From: Agrobacterium larrymoorei
GTDB taxonomy: Bacteria; Pseudomonadota; Alphaproteobacteria; Rhizobiales; Rhizobiaceae
NCBI RefSeq assembly: GCF_013322225.1
Contig: NZ_JAAMFB010000010.1
Coordinates: 209,635-273,634, forward strand
Length of the DNA stretch: 64,000 nucleotides
Direction: 5' to 3'
Shown: positions 37,435 through 47,396 of the stretch, in pieces
How the letters are laid out: every line of letters begins with the position of its first letter
Numbering within the stretch: the stretch's first letter is position 1
Translations under genes and position numbers: made by a program
The notes under the pieces: generated by a model
What the model was told of the DNA's origin: nothing
The model's database searches: none
Seen by the model: the letters and a program-made list of their open reading frames with translations, nothing else

Positions 37435-37776
37435 GCTGCAATGTCTCTCATACGTTATTGGTTGACCATGGTCGGGAAACTGGTTTGAGGTCAATAGTTC
37501 GTTATCAGGGGTCGTGGAAAGGCAGTCTACCTGCCTGACAGGATGAGCAGTTTTTCATCTAAATTAGCGTAATTATTAGCCATTTGCCCATTAAAATGTC
37601 TCTTTTTTGAAAATTCCGTTTTTTAGACACAATTGCTTCGCGAAAGTCTTGACCGTGACGGCAATTGCGATTGTGATAGGAACGCACACCGGGAGGTGAA
37701 GCGGGGAGACTATCGCGGTCGTCATGCGGATGCGTGTCTCTCCTGATCTGAAAAAAAGATACAAAGGTTGGGAAAA
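37435..37776. other. Divergent metC-aapJ intergenic region
   Basis: This 342-base AT-rich stretch must contain promoters for metC and the aap operon. Near aapJ an imperfect stem GGGGAGAC/GTCTCTCC spans about 37706-37744 in what would be the leader. I see no clear riboswitch, and no named operator can be supported. Confidence 0.4.
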
Positions 37777-38799
37777 ATGAAAAAGGCACTTCTGTCAGCC
37801 GCTATTGGCGCAGCAGTTTTGGGAGCTGCATCGGCTGCATCTGCCGCAACGCTTCAGGACGTCAAGTCGAAGGGTTTCGTTACTTGCGGTGTGAGCTCGG
37901 GTATTCCGGGTTTCTCCAACCCTGACGACAAGGGCGAATGGTCCGGTATCGACGTCGATTACTGCCGCGGCATTGCCTCTGCTGTTTTTGGTGATCCGTC
38001 CAAGGCAAAGTTCGTCGCTCTGACATCCAAGGACCGTTTTCCGGCTCTCCAGTCCGGTGAAGTCGACGTTCTGACGCGTAACACGACCTGGACGATCAGC
38101 CGCGATACCTCGCTCGGCTTCAACTTCCGCACCGTGAACTATTACGATGGCCAGGGCTTCATCGTTAAAAACTCTCTTAACGTTAAGTCCGCTCTCGAGC
38201 TTTCCGGCGCGTCTGTCTGCGTTCAGCAGGGTACCACCACGGAACTCAACCTCGCTGACTACTTCAAGACGAACAACCTTCAGTACAACCCGGTTGTCTT
38301 CGAAAAGGAATCCGACGCGACCGGCGCTTACGACTCTGGTCGTTGCGACGTGTACACCACGGACAAGTCCGGCCTCTATGCTATCCGCCTCAAGATGAAG
38401 AACCCGGACGAAAACGCAGTTCTGCCGGAAACCATTTCGAAGGAGCCGCTTGGACCGGCCGTTCGTCAGGGCGATGACCAGTGGTTCGACGTCGTGAGCT
38501 GGGTTCATTACGCCATGGTCAACGCTGAAGAGTTCGGTATCACCTCCGCAAACGTCGATGAGCAGAAGGCTTCCGCCAACCCGGACATCAAGCGTCTGCT
38601 GGGCACAGAAGAAGGCAGCAAGATCGGTACCGATCTCGGCCTGACCAATGAATGGGCCTACAACATCATCAAGCACGTCGGTAACTACGGCGAAGTCTTC
38701 GACCGTAACGTTGGTGCCGGTTCGCCGCTGAAGATCGAGCGTGGCCAGAACGCATTGTGGACGAAGGGCGGCCTGCAGTACGCTCCTCCAGTACGCTAA
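37777..38799 (+). CDS. aapJ: General L-amino acid ABC transporter, periplasmic binding protein
   Basis: AapJ binds a broad range of L-amino acids in the periplasm. The 340-residue protein has a signal peptide (LLSAAIGAAVLGAASAASA) and a type II periplasmic-binding fold, with GVDVDYCRG-like IDVDYCRGIASAVFG, DVLTRNTTWTISRD and GLYAIRLKM as landmarks. It is the first gene of aapJQMP and by far the most strongly conserved with rhizobial AapJ. Confidence 0.97.
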   Translation: MKKALLSAAIGAAVLGAASAASAATLQDVKSKGFVTCGVSSGIPGFSNPDDKGEWSGIDVDYCRGIASAVFGDPSKAKFVALTSKDRFPALQSGEVDVLTRNTTWTISRDTSLGFNFRTVNYYDGQGFIVKNSLNVKSALELSGASVCVQQGTTTELNLADYFKTNNLQYNPVVFEKESDATGAYDSGRCDVYTTDKSGLYAIRLKMKNPDENAVLPETISKEPLGPAVRQGDDQWFDVVSWVHYAMVNAEEFGITSANVDEQKASANPDIKRLLGTEEGSKIGTDLGLTNEWAYNIIKHVGNYGEVFDRNVGAGSPLKIERGQNALWTKGGLQYAPPVR

Positions 38800-38904
38800 C
38801 AAGCTTTACATCCAAAAGTTGATGCGGGAGGCGGGGAAATCATCCCTGCCTCCTTCAAATTATCAGAATAAGCTCGCAAAGAGCATATAGAGGGAAAGGT
38901 GCCT

Positions 38905-40101
38905 ATGGCAGGCAAGGCGATCCAAACTGGACCGTCCAGCGCATCTGGCGCGACGTCCATAATATACGACCCGAAAGCGCGGTCGATATTTTATCAGGTT
39001 CTAACAGTCGTTCTTTTCGGACTGTTTATCTGGATTATAGCTAGCAATACGATCCACAATCTTCAAAGAGCAAATATTTCAACGGGATTTGGCTTCCTTA
39101 ACGGACGCGCAGGGTTTGATATCGGTCAGTCGCTGATCGCGTATAATAACGATAATACCTTCGCGCGCGCACTTCTCGTCGGCTTCCTCAACACGCTTCA
39201 GGTCGCGGTGCTTGGTATCATCACGGCTTCGATCATCGGCTTCATCGTCGGTATTGCCAGGCTGTCGCGGAACTGGCTGGTGTCGAAGCTGGCTCAGGCC
39301 TACGTGGAAATTTTCCGTAACCTGCCGCCGCTTCTGGTCATCTTCTTCTGGTACAAGGGTGTCATCACGATCCTGCCTCAGGCCCGTGAATCGCTTGAAA
39401 TGCCGCTTGGCACTTATCTCAACAATCGCGGCTTCTTCTATCCGAAGTTCCTTTGGGGCGAAGGCATATGGATGGTCCCTCTGGCGTTTCTTGTCGGCAT
39501 CATCATCACCGTCTTCGTTTATCGTTGGGCCAAAGCCCGGCAGATGCGTACCGGGCAGCCGTTCCGCACCGGCATCGTCGGCACCGCGATTATCATCGGT
39601 CTGCCCGTCCTGACATTTCTGGCCATCGGTTCGCCGCTGACCTTCGATATGCCGGTTGCCGGCAAGTTCAACCTGACCGGTGGCGCAGTCATCGGCCCTG
39701 AATTCATGTCGATCTATCTGGCGCTTTCTTTCTATACAGCGTCCTTCATCGCTGAAATTGTCCGTGGTGGTATCAAGGCCGTTCCGAAAGGGCAGACGGA
39801 AGCTGCCGATGCTCTGGGCCTTCGCTCCAGCACGACGACCCGTCTGGTGGTGGTTCCGCAGGCGATGCGCATCATCATTCCGCCGCTGACAAGCCAGTAT
39901 CTCAACCTCACAAAGAACTCCTCGCTGGCCGTCGCGGTCGGTTTCTCGGAACTCGTCAGCGTTGGAAACACGGTTCTCAACCAGAGTGGACAGGCAATCG
40001 AGATCGTTGCGATCTGGCTTGTGGTCTATCTGTCGCTGTCGCTCACGACTGCGATCCTGATGAACTGGTTCAACGCGAAGATGGCGCTGGTGGAGAGATA
40101 A
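38905..40101 (+). CDS. aapQ: General L-amino acid ABC transporter permease AapQ
   Basis: The 398-residue permease has an N-terminal membrane segment, a long periplasmic loop, and a core of about seven more helices. The cytoplasmic EAA loop GGIKAVPKGQTEAADALGL contacts the ATPase. The start at ATG 38905 follows AAGG with good spacing. It pairs with AapM to form the membrane channel; the intergenic space to aapM is three bases. Confidence 0.97.
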   Translation: MAGKAIQTGPSSASGATSIIYDPKARSIFYQVLTVVLFGLFIWIIASNTIHNLQRANISTGFGFLNGRAGFDIGQSLIAYNNDNTFARALLVGFLNTLQVAVLGIITASIIGFIVGIARLSRNWLVSKLAQAYVEIFRNLPPLLVIFFWYKGVITILPQARESLEMPLGTYLNNRGFFYPKFLWGEGIWMVPLAFLVGIIITVFVYRWAKARQMRTGQPFRTGIVGTAIIIGLPVLTFLAIGSPLTFDMPVAGKFNLTGGAVIGPEFMSIYLALSFYTASFIAEIVRGGIKAVPKGQTEAADALGLRSSTTTRLVVVPQAMRIIIPPLTSQYLNLTKNSSLAVAVGFSELVSVGNTVLNQSGQAIEIVAIWLVVYLSLSLTTAILMNWFNAKMALVER

Positions 40102-40104
40102 GCA

Positions 40105-41262
40105 ATGACATCCAACACCCTCACATATGTTCGCGGTGAAATGGTGCCTCAGGCACCTGCGCCATCCAGCCAGGTGGGCGTTGCCCATTGGCTGCGAACC
40201 AAGCTGTTTGCAACACCCAAGGATGTCGTTCTGACCGTGGTTGCAATCGCGTTTCTGGTCTACATCATTCCGCCTTTGGTGGAGTGGCTGTTCATCCACG
40301 CCACATGGACCGGCACTGATCGCACGGCATGCCTGACGGTTGCTCAGGGCGGCGCGATCCCGGATGGACAGGCGGGAGCCTGCTGGGCTTTCGTCAATGC
40401 CAAGTTCGAGCAGTTCATGTTTGGACGTTATCCGCTTGAAGAACGCTGGCGTCCGCTTCTGGTGGCTGCGGCATTCTTCATCCTCTTGATCCCGATGCTG
40501 ATTCCGAAGGCCCCCTTTAAGGGACTGAACGCCCTGTTGCTGTTCATCGTACTGCCGTTCGTGTCCTTCTTCCTGCTCGTTGGCGGCTACTTCGGCCTGC
40601 CACGCGTGGAAACCCAGCTTTGGGGCGGCCTGATGGTGACGCTGATCCTGTCGTTCTTTGGGATCACAGTGTCGCTGCCATTCGGCATTCTGCTGGCGCT
40701 TGGCCGCCGGTCGAACATGCCAGTGATCAAGACGCTGTGCGTGACCTTCATCGAAGTCATTCGCGGTATTCCGTTGATCACCGTTCTGTTCTTCGCCTCG
40801 ATCATGCTGCCGCTGTTCCTGCCGGATGGCTGGACCTTCGACAAGTTCCTGCGTGCGCTCGTCGGCGTCTCGCTGTTTGCCTCTGCCTATATGGCGGAAG
40901 TCATTCGCGGGGGTCTTCAGGCCATTCCGAAGGGACAGTATGAAGGTGCGGATTCGCTCGGCCTCAATTATTGGCAGAAGACGCGCCTGATCGTTCTTCC
41001 GCAGGCCTTGAAGCTCGTCATTCCCGGGATTGTGAACACCTTCATCGGTCTTTTCAAAGATACGTCGCTTGTATCGATCATCGGTATGTTCGACCTTCTG
41101 GGTATCGTAAACCTCAACCAGTCGGATGCGAACTGGGCGACACCGGTGACACCAGTCACGGGTTATGTTTTCGCCGGGTTCATATTCTGGATATTCTGCT
41201 TCGGCATGTCGCGCTATTCATTGTTCATGGAGCGCCATCTCGATACCGGACATAAGAAATAA
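40105..41262 (+). CDS. aapM: General L-amino acid ABC transporter permease AapM
   Basis: The 385-residue permease has an EAA loop ([19 protein letters not shown]), eight or so membrane helices and an extra periplasmic insertion between the first two (about residues 62-105) containing three Cys residues. It overlaps functionally with AapQ as the second half of the heterodimeric channel. Position in the operon and family match rhizobial AapM. Confidence 0.97.
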   Translation: MTSNTLTYVRGEMVPQAPAPSSQVGVAHWLRTKLFATPKDVVLTVVAIAFLVYIIPPLVEWLFIHATWTGTDRTACLTVAQGGAIPDGQAGACWAFVNAKFEQFMFGRYPLEERWRPLLVAAAFFILLIPMLIPKAPFKGLNALLLFIVLPFVSFFLLVGGYFGLPRVETQLWGGLMVTLILSFFGITVSLPFGILLALGRRSNMPVIKTLCVTFIEVIRGIPLITVLFFASIMLPLFLPDGWTFDKFLRALVGVSLFASAYMAEVIRGGLQAIPKGQYEGADSLGLNYWQKTRLIVLPQALKLVIPGIVNTFIGLFKDTSLVSIIGMFDLLGIVNLNQSDANWATPVTPVTGYVFAGFIFWIFCFGMSRYSLFMERHLDTGHKK

Positions 41263-41273
41263 GGGGAAATTTC

Positions 41274-42047
41274 ATGGCAGAAGCCCAAGCAAAAAAGCTG
41301 GAAGTCTCGACGACTGACGTCGCAATCGAAATCACCGGCATGAACAAGTGGTACGGCGATTTTCATGTGCTGCGGGATATCAATCTCAAGGTCATGAAAG
41401 GCGAACGCATCGTCATCGCCGGTCCTTCGGGATCTGGCAAATCCACGATGATCCGCTGCATTAACCGTCTCGAAGAGCACCAGTCGGGCAGCATCAAGGT
41501 CGACAATATCGAACTGACCAACGATCTGAAAAAGATCGATGAGGTTCGTCGCGAAGTTGGCATGGTGTTCCAGCACTTCAACCTCTTCCCTCATCTGACC
41601 ATTCTCGAAAACTGCACACTGGCTCCGATCTGGGTTCGAAAGATGCCCAAGAAGGAAGCCGAGGAAATCGCGATGCACTATCTGAAGCGCGTCAAGATTC
41701 CCGAGCAGGCGCACAAGTATCCGGGCCAGCTTTCCGGCGGTCAGCAGCAGCGCGTGGCGATCGCCCGCTCGCTCTGCATGAAGCCAAAGATCATGCTGTT
41801 CGATGAGCCGACGTCCGCGCTCGACCCTGAAATGGTCAAGGAAGTTCTGGATACGATGGTGAGCCTTGCCGAAGACGGCATGACCATGCTGTGCGTGACC
41901 CACGAAATGGGCTTCGCACGCCAGGTCGCGAACCGGGTCATCTTCATGGATCAAGGCCAGATCGTCGAACAGAATTCGCCTGCCGAGTTCTTCGACAATC
42001 CTCAGCACGAACGCACGAGATTGTTTCTCAGCCAGATACTTCACTAA
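41274..42047 (+). CDS. aapP: General L-amino acid ABC transporter ATP-binding protein
   Basis: The 257-residue ATPase has Walker [10 protein letters not shown] near residue 49, signature LSGGQQQR, Walker [13 protein letters not shown] and the switch His in CVTHEMGF. It is the last gene of the operon, 11 bases after aapM, and is followed by a strong terminator. Confidence 0.98.
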   Translation: MAEAQAKKLEVSTTDVAIEITGMNKWYGDFHVLRDINLKVMKGERIVIAGPSGSGKSTMIRCINRLEEHQSGSIKVDNIELTNDLKKIDEVRREVGMVFQHFNLFPHLTILENCTLAPIWVRKMPKKEAEEIAMHYLKRVKIPEQAHKYPGQLSGGQQQRVAIARSLCMKPKIMLFDEPTSALDPEMVKEVLDTMVSLAEDGMTMLCVTHEMGFARQVANRVIFMDQGQIVEQNSPAEFFDNPQHERTRLFLSQILH

Positions 42048-42113
42048 TCCTTCCATGGGATTTGTGTGGCTGATGGAGAATGCCGATATTAGGCGTTTTG
42101 CAGTCGTAAAAAG

Positions 42114-42145
42114 AAGCCCCGGAAGCTGATGCCTCCGGGGCTTTT
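42114..42145 (+). terminator. Terminator of the aapJQMP operon
   Basis: AAGCCCCGGA and TCCGGGGCTT form a ten-pair stem, with two more pairs inside, followed by TT. It lies 67 bases past the aapP stop and just before the convergent gene ending at 42171, so it may serve both. Confidence 0.75.
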
Positions 42146-42170
42146 CATTGACAGCGTGTAAGGGACGATC

Positions 42171-43070
42171 TTACTCGATAACGGTCTCCCGGTCGCGCTC
42201 CACGCGGGCAGCGCCTATGCTACCGCCAAAGAGGGCCGCAACTGCGCCGATTAACAGCGCGCCGAACGCAACATAAGCGGCGGCGGAGATTGCAGTGGCC
42301 GTTGCCTGAGCGGCTTCCGTGGCTTTAGTCTTCGACTGCTCAACGGCCTGACGATACTGGTTTTCGTATTCGGTGACCTGCTGGCGAGCCTGATCTACAG
42401 GAATGCCTTGAGCGCGGGCGAGGGCGTCTGCCGCACGATTGCGCGCGTCTTCTGCCTGGGCCTGGTCGCCGGTCAGCACGGCGCTAACCGCAGTCACAGC
42501 CGTATCACGAAGTGCCTGCGGATCGTTTCCGCCAGAGGCTTCACGCACGCGCTGCTCTATCGTCGCCATCGGGTTATTTGCATTTGCCAATGCCGGTGCT
42601 GCGGTCGTGGCCGCAGTTGCAATCGTAGAACCCGCGCCGGAAAACATACTTGCTACACCTGTGAAGGCTCCACCAACCAGCGCTCCGACAGAGGTCGTCA
42701 ACATGTAGAAGACGATGAGTGTCGTCACGGCCCACGAGGTCAAGCCGTGTAGAGCGCCGATAGAACGAGACGAACGCCCTGACAGACGGCTGGCGACATA
42801 GGCACCGATAAAAGCTGCAATTATGCCGCTGACGATCACCCAGATCACGGAGCCAGTCGAAAGGCTGGCGGCGGTGGGGCTGTCGTTCTGTGCCGGGTCG
42901 ATGACGCCAGCGCCGATGGCAAGACCGAGAAGATTGAGCAGCAAATGCAACGTCAATGCAACTGCTACCCCCGCAAGAATGCCCCCCCAGGACACTTGTT
43001 TGAACGAATATGGCCACCCAGTCGTACGGGCACCAGCGTGACCAACGGTATATCTTGCCTGATCAGACAT
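42171..43070 (-). CDS. Membrane protein with Ala/Gln-rich middle, likely stress-induced
   Basis: This 299-residue protein has membrane segments near residues 29-52, 72-95 and 108-135, then a long Ala/Gln/Glu-rich helical region (about 165-260) that looks like an amphipathic coiled coil, and a final helix with small residues. A related family member is often called PhnA-like or simply membrane protein. GGAGAG precedes the ATG at 43070. An exact general-stress promoter lies 42 bases upstream. Function unknown. Confidence 0.85.
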   Translation of the reverse strand: MSDQARYTVGHAGARTTGWPYSFKQVSWGGILAGVAVALTLHLLLNLLGLAIGAGVIDPAQNDSPTAASLSTGSVIWVIVSGIIAAFIGAYVASRLSGRSSRSIGALHGLTSWAVTTLIVFYMLTTSVGALVGGAFTGVASMFSGAGSTIATAATTAAPALANANNPMATIEQRVREASGGNDPQALRDTAVTAVSAVLTGDQAQAEDARNRAADALARAQGIPVDQARQQVTEYENQYRQAVEQSKTKATEAAQATATAISAAAYVAFGALLIGAVAALFGGSIGAARVERDRETVIE

Positions 43071-43111
43071 TTTTCTCTCCTGTCTCGCCACGCTGAGCGC
43101 GTGTGCGAACA

Positions 43112-43136
43112 AACGGCATTGTGATCGGATTGTTCC
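43112..43136 (-). promoter_or_regulatory. EcfG/RpoE2-type general-stress promoter
   Basis: On the minus strand the sequence is GGAAC-N16-CGTT, an exact match to the alphaproteobacterial general-stress sigma consensus. Transcription would begin about 35 bases before the membrane protein start at 43070, which has its own GGAGAG ribosome site. Confidence 0.75.
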
Positions 43137-43295
43137 TGATGCCGAAGAGGGAAATGCTAAATAAGTAAATCGCAGAGTTCAGCTGTCTAAATCATTGCTC
43201 GGTAAAGTCATTCCAGGCGTTCCATGCTGTCGATCACAATGCACGCCGAGGCGTTTCGTGCGTTCAACAAAAGCAGAAACGCTCTCAATGCTGCT

Positions 43296-44168
43296 TCACA
43301 ATTTCAGCGGCTTGCGCAATCGTCCGGCCGCATCCTGAATATACTGCCACGCAACGCGGCCTGAGCGTCCGCCGCGCGTCGTTGCCCATTCAAGCGCTTC
43401 GTGATGGAGCGTTTCCTGGGGTAGGCCCAAATCGAAGTGGCTCGCATAGCCATCGATCATGGACAGGTAATCGTCCTGGCTGCATTTGTGGAAGCCAAGC
43501 CACAAACCGAAACGATCCGATAGGGACACTTTTTCCTCCACTGCCTCGGAAGGGTTGATGGCGGTCGATTGTTCGTTTTCCATCATGTGGCGAGGCAGGA
43601 GGTGGCGGCGATTGGAGGTGGCGTAGAACAACACGTTGTCGGGCCGTCCCTCAATACCACCATCAAGCGCTGCCTTGAGTGACTTGTATGCCGTGTCGTC
43701 ATGATCGAAGGAAAGATCATCGCAGAAGAGAATGACGCGGTGCGGTGCCGATTTCAGTATGTCTAGCAGGGCTGTAAGAGTGTGAATATCTTCGCGGTGA
43801 ACTTCCACAAGCTTCAATGAAGCCCCACTCGCTGCCCGCACGTCTTCGTGAACAGCTTTGACCAGCGAGGATTTGCCCATGCCACGCGCTCCCCACAGAA
43901 GCACGTTGTTGGCCGCGAAACCTTCCGCGAAGCGCAATGTGTTTTCGTGGAGAATATCGCGTACATGATCAACGCCGCGAATGAGTTTCAACGCAACGCG
44001 GTTGGGCCGCTTGACCGGTTGAAGCCACGCATTTGCCGGTACCCAGACGAAGCAATCGGCGCTGTTCCAGTCATTTACGGCGGGGGCGGGGCCTGCAAGC
44101 CGCTCTAAAGCATCTGCCAGACGCCGTACTTCGGAAAGCAGCAATGCGTTGGTTTCTTCTGGCGTCAT
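43296..44168 (-). CDS. DUF815-type AAA ATPase
   Basis: The 290-residue protein is an ATPase of the DUF815 (YcbB/ClpX-like) kind, with Walker A LLWGARGMGKSSLVKA near residue 95 and Walker B ILFCDDLSFD near 150, then an arginine-containing DNVLFYATSNRRHLLPRH sensor segment. GGAGG before the ATG at 44168 fixes the start. The gene is regularly found beside yajC-secDF in alphaproteobacteria, but its client is not known. Confidence 0.88.
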   Translation of the reverse strand: MTPEETNALLLSEVRRLADALERLAGPAPAVNDWNSADCFVWVPANAWLQPVKRPNRVALKLIRGVDHVRDILHENTLRFAEGFAANNVLLWGARGMGKSSLVKAVHEDVRAASGASLKLVEVHREDIHTLTALLDILKSAPHRVILFCDDLSFDHDDTAYKSLKAALDGGIEGRPDNVLFYATSNRRHLLPRHMMENEQSTAINPSEAVEEKVSLSDRFGLWLGFHKCSQDDYLSMIDGYASHFDLGLPQETLHHEALEWATTRGGRSGRVAWQYIQDAAGRLRKPLKL

Positions 44169-44414
44169 GGTCTTGCCTCCTTGCGGTCTGTCAAAGTCGG
44201 GCATCAAAGCCGGTATCGGGCTGTATAGATATGGAATTTCGTCGGGTTAGCATGGTGTTTCCGGTGTCGAAAGGGTAAGAGGCGTGGAAACGGTACTCGC
44301 AGCCATGTCTTTCTGTTGCATTCTAAGGGATCGCAACTATATTTCGGCGGCTTGAAAGCTGGCCAGTGGCCGAGACTGCCGCTGAAACTGCGCCCGAAAT
44401 CTGAGGAGTTTTTT

Positions 44415-44771
44415 ATGTTCATTAGCCAAGCCTTTGCACAGGATGCAGCAGGCGCACCATCCGCTCTGGGGTCTGGCCTCGAGATGCTTTTCCTTTTTGC
44501 GCCCCTGATGGTGGTGTGGTACTTTTTCCTCATCCGGCCGCAGCGCGCGCAGATGAAGAAGCGCCAGGAAACGCTCACCGCTATTCGCCGTGGCGATCAG
44601 GTCGTGCTGGGCGGCGGTATCGTCGGCAAGGTTTCGAAGGTCATCGACGACAATGAACTGGAAGTCGAAATCGCCGAAGGCGTCAAGGTTCGCGCGTCGC
44701 GCACCTATATCGCCGAGGTTCGTGTAAAGGGTGAGCCGGTCAAGACCGAAGCTCCCGCGAACGCGAAGTAA
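44415..44771 (+). CDS. yajC: Preprotein translocase subunit YajC
   Basis: YajC is a small membrane partner of SecDF. The 118 residues have one membrane segment (FLFAPLMVVWYFFLIRPQ) and the cytoplasmic domain with GDQVVLGGGIVGKVSKV. GAGGAG is just upstream of the ATG at 44415. It precedes secDF by 63 bases, separated by a hairpin that may attenuate or stabilise the message. Confidence 0.97.
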   Translation: MFISQAFAQDAAGAPSALGSGLEMLFLFAPLMVVWYFFLIRPQRAQMKKRQETLTAIRRGDQVVLGGGIVGKVSKVIDDNELEVEIAEGVKVRASRTYIAEVRVKGEPVKTEAPANAK

Positions 44772-44778
44772 CAATAAG

Positions 44779-44802
44779 CAGGCTGCGGCACAACGCAGCC
44801 TG
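44779..44802 (+). other. Intercistronic hairpin between yajC and secDF
   Basis: CAGGCTGCG and CGCAGCCTG form a perfect nine-pair stem around six bases. There is no T-run, so it may set the relative expression of yajC and secDF. Confidence 0.5.
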
Positions 44803-44834
44803 GGTTCTCACACCCAACCCTGACCGAGACCGAA

Positions 44835-47396
44835 ATGCTTCATTTTTCCCGCTGGAAAACAGCCTTCATCTGGCTAGCCGTGCTGATAAGCGTCGTTATC
44901 GCTTCTCCAAACCTGTTCACCGACAAGCAATTGGAGGGCATGCCCAACTGGTACAAGAACAATAAGGTAACTCTAGGTCTCGACCTTCAGGGTGGCTCCC
45001 ACATCATGCTCAAGATCGAGCGTTCCGACATCGTGAAGGAACGCCTCGAAACAATCGTAGGCGATGTGCGCACGCAGCTTCGCGATGCAAACATCCGCTA
45101 TTCCGGGCTGGCGGGCAACGGTCAGCAGATCCAGGTTCGCATCAGCGATCCGGCACAGTACGAGGCCGCAAAGACGGCGCTTCGCGATCTGACACAGCCA
45201 GTTTCTGTTGGAACGCTGGTCGGGACGTCGGTAACCGAAGTCTCGATGAGCGATGGCGGTGACAACCTGCTCCGCCTTAACTTGACGGATGAAGGAATCG
45301 AATACCGTCTGTCCTCTGCGGTTTCGCAGTCTATCGAAGTCGTGCGTCGCCGCGTCGATGAACTCGGCACGACCGAGCCTCTGATCCAGCGTCAGGGCGC
45401 TGATCGCATAATCGTGCAGGTGCCAGGTCTTCAGGATCCGCAGCGTCTGAAATCGCTTTTGAACCAGACGGCCAAGCTCTCTTTCCGTATGGTCGACACG
45501 TCCATGCCGGTCCAGGAGGCGATGAACGGTCGACCACCAGCAACGTCGGAAGTTCTCTATTCGCAGGACGATCCACCGGTACCCTATCTGGTAGAACGCC
45601 GCGCGCTGGTGTCGGGTGACAACCTCGTGGACTCGCAGGCGAGCTTCAACCAGCAGACCAACGAGCCGGTCGTGACCTTCCGCTTCGATAGCCGCGGTTC
45701 GCAGCGTTTTGCGCAGGCCACGCAGCAGAATGTCGGTCGTCCGTTCGCCATCGTCCTAGACAACCAAGTCATCTCTGCCCCGGTCATCCGCGAGCCGATC
45801 ATTGGTGGATCAGGCCAGATTTCCGGTAACTTCACGGTTCAGGGGGCAAACGATCTGGCTGTGCTGCTGCGCGCCGGTGCCCTGCCTGCAACGCTGACCG
45901 TGGTCGAAGAGCGCACGGTTGGTCCGAGCCTCGGCAACGACTCGATCAATGCGGGCCTCACTGCCAGCGCCATCGGTGCTGTCGGTGTCGTGCTGTTCAT
46001 GTTCGTTTTCTACGGCTTCTTCGGCCTGCTTGCCAACATTGCACTGATCGTCAACATCGTCATGCTGCTGGCAGTACTAAGTATCATCGGGTCGACACTG
46101 ACCTTACCGGGTATCGCGGGTATTGTCTTGACCATCGGTATGGCCGTGGATTCCAACGTTCTGATTTACGAGCGCATACGCGAGGAGGTGCGAAGCGGCA
46201 AACCGCTGATTTCATCGCTGGAAAATGGCTTTACCCGAGCCTTTGCGACGATCATCGACGCCAATATCACGACCTTCATCGTCGCGGCTGTGCTGTTCTA
46301 CATGGGCACGGGTCCGGTTAAGGGCTTTGCGGTGACGCTCGCCGTCGGTATTCTCACGACAGTCTTCACGGCCTACACGCTGACTGCGTGGCTGTTCGGC
46401 GTGTGGGTACGTCGTTCGCGCCCGAAGCACCTGCCGAAGGGGATTCGTACTGCCATTTTCGATGGCAAGGACATTCCCTTTATGAAGTACCGCCGTCTGG
46501 TGTTCGGTATCACGGGCGTCATCATGCTGACCTGCGTTGGCGGTTTCGTGGCTAAAGGTTTGAACCTCGGCATCGACTTCCAGGGCGGTTCCATCATCGA
46601 AGTGAAGGCAAAGCAAGGCGATGCAGATCTCGGAGATATCCGTGATCGTCTGAGCCAGTTGAACCTTGGTGAAATTCAGGCGCAGAGCTTCGGCTCTTCG
46701 CAGGATGCGCTGATCCGAATTCAGGCTCAGGAAGGCGGAGAAAACGCCGAGCAGTCCGCCATCACCATGGTGCGCGATACCTTGCAGGACAATTACGACT
46801 TCCGCCGTGTGGAAGTGGTGGGACCTGCAGTTTCCGGTGACCTGACGTTCACGTCTACCATCGGTATCGCGCTAGCGATGGTTGCCATCATGATCTACAT
46901 CTGGATGCGCTTCGAATGGCAGTTCGCCCTGGGTGCGATCATCTCGATGGTCCACGACGTGGTGTTCACCATCGGCCTGTTCGTGTTCCTCGGCATCGAG
47001 TTCAACCTCACCAGTATCGCGGCCATTCTCACGATCATCGGTTATTCGCTGAACGACACCGTCGTCATTTATGACCGAATTCGTGAAAACCTGCGTCGAT
47101 ACAAGAAGATGCCGCTGTCGATGATCATCGACGTTTCGCTGAACCAGACGCTGTCGCGTACCATTCTGACAGGTCTGACCGTCATGCTGGCGCTGCTGTC
47201 GCTCTATCTGTTCGGCGGCGAGGTCATCCGGTCGTTCACCTTCGCCATGCTCTTCGGTGTCGGTATCGGCGTGTTCTCGTCGGTCTACATTGCGGCACCA
47301 GTTCTCATCGCCTTCAAGCTGCGCCCTAGCGGCAATGATGCGGAGAATGCGGAAGACGAGAAGACCGTCATCGTGAACGGTAAGCCGGTCCACTGA
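44835..47396 (+). CDS. secDF: Fused protein-export protein SecDF
   Basis: SecDF uses the proton gradient to pull exported proteins out of the Sec channel. The 853-residue chain joins SecD and SecF: first periplasmic head domain (about 40-330), helices with GAGALPATLTVVEERTVGPS and NVLIYERIREE, and a second set from about residue 560 with GLNLGIDFQGG and DTVVIYDRIREN. About twelve membrane helices are predicted by eye. Fusion is the usual state in alphaproteobacteria. Confidence 0.98.
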   Translation: MLHFSRWKTAFIWLAVLISVVIASPNLFTDKQLEGMPNWYKNNKVTLGLDLQGGSHIMLKIERSDIVKERLETIVGDVRTQLRDANIRYSGLAGNGQQIQVRISDPAQYEAAKTALRDLTQPVSVGTLVGTSVTEVSMSDGGDNLLRLNLTDEGIEYRLSSAVSQSIEVVRRRVDELGTTEPLIQRQGADRIIVQVPGLQDPQRLKSLLNQTAKLSFRMVDTSMPVQEAMNGRPPATSEVLYSQDDPPVPYLVERRALVSGDNLVDSQASFNQQTNEPVVTFRFDSRGSQRFAQATQQNVGRPFAIVLDNQVISAPVIREPIIGGSGQISGNFTVQGANDLAVLLRAGALPATLTVVEERTVGPSLGNDSINAGLTASAIGAVGVVLFMFVFYGFFGLLANIALIVNIVMLLAVLSIIGSTLTLPGIAGIVLTIGMAVDSNVLIYERIREEVRSGKPLISSLENGFTRAFATIIDANITTFIVAAVLFYMGTGPVKGFAVTLAVGILTTVFTAYTLTAWLFGVWVRRSRPKHLPKGIRTAIFDGKDIPFMKYRRLVFGITGVIMLTCVGGFVAKGLNLGIDFQGGSIIEVKAKQGDADLGDIRDRLSQLNLGEIQAQSFGSSQDALIRIQAQEGGENAEQSAITMVRDTLQDNYDFRRVEVVGPAVSGDLTFTSTIGIALAMVAIMIYIWMRFEWQFALGAIISMVHDVVFTIGLFVFLGIEFNLTSIAAILTIIGYSLNDTVVIYDRIRENLRRYKKMPLSMIIDVSLNQTLSRTILTGLTVMLALLSLYLFGGEVIRSFTFAMLFGVGIGVFSSVYIAAPVLIAFKLRPSGNDAENAEDEKTVIVNGKPVH

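Noticed and set aside
37500..37776. Riboswitch before metC or aapJ
   Set aside because: I looked for SAM-type and other conserved leader folds but found only weak, unconserved-looking stems.
39079..40299. A 406-codon minus-strand frame opposite aapQ
   Set aside because: Its product is almost entirely charged and polar residues (D, R, N, Q), the mirror of a membrane protein's codons, so it is an artefact.
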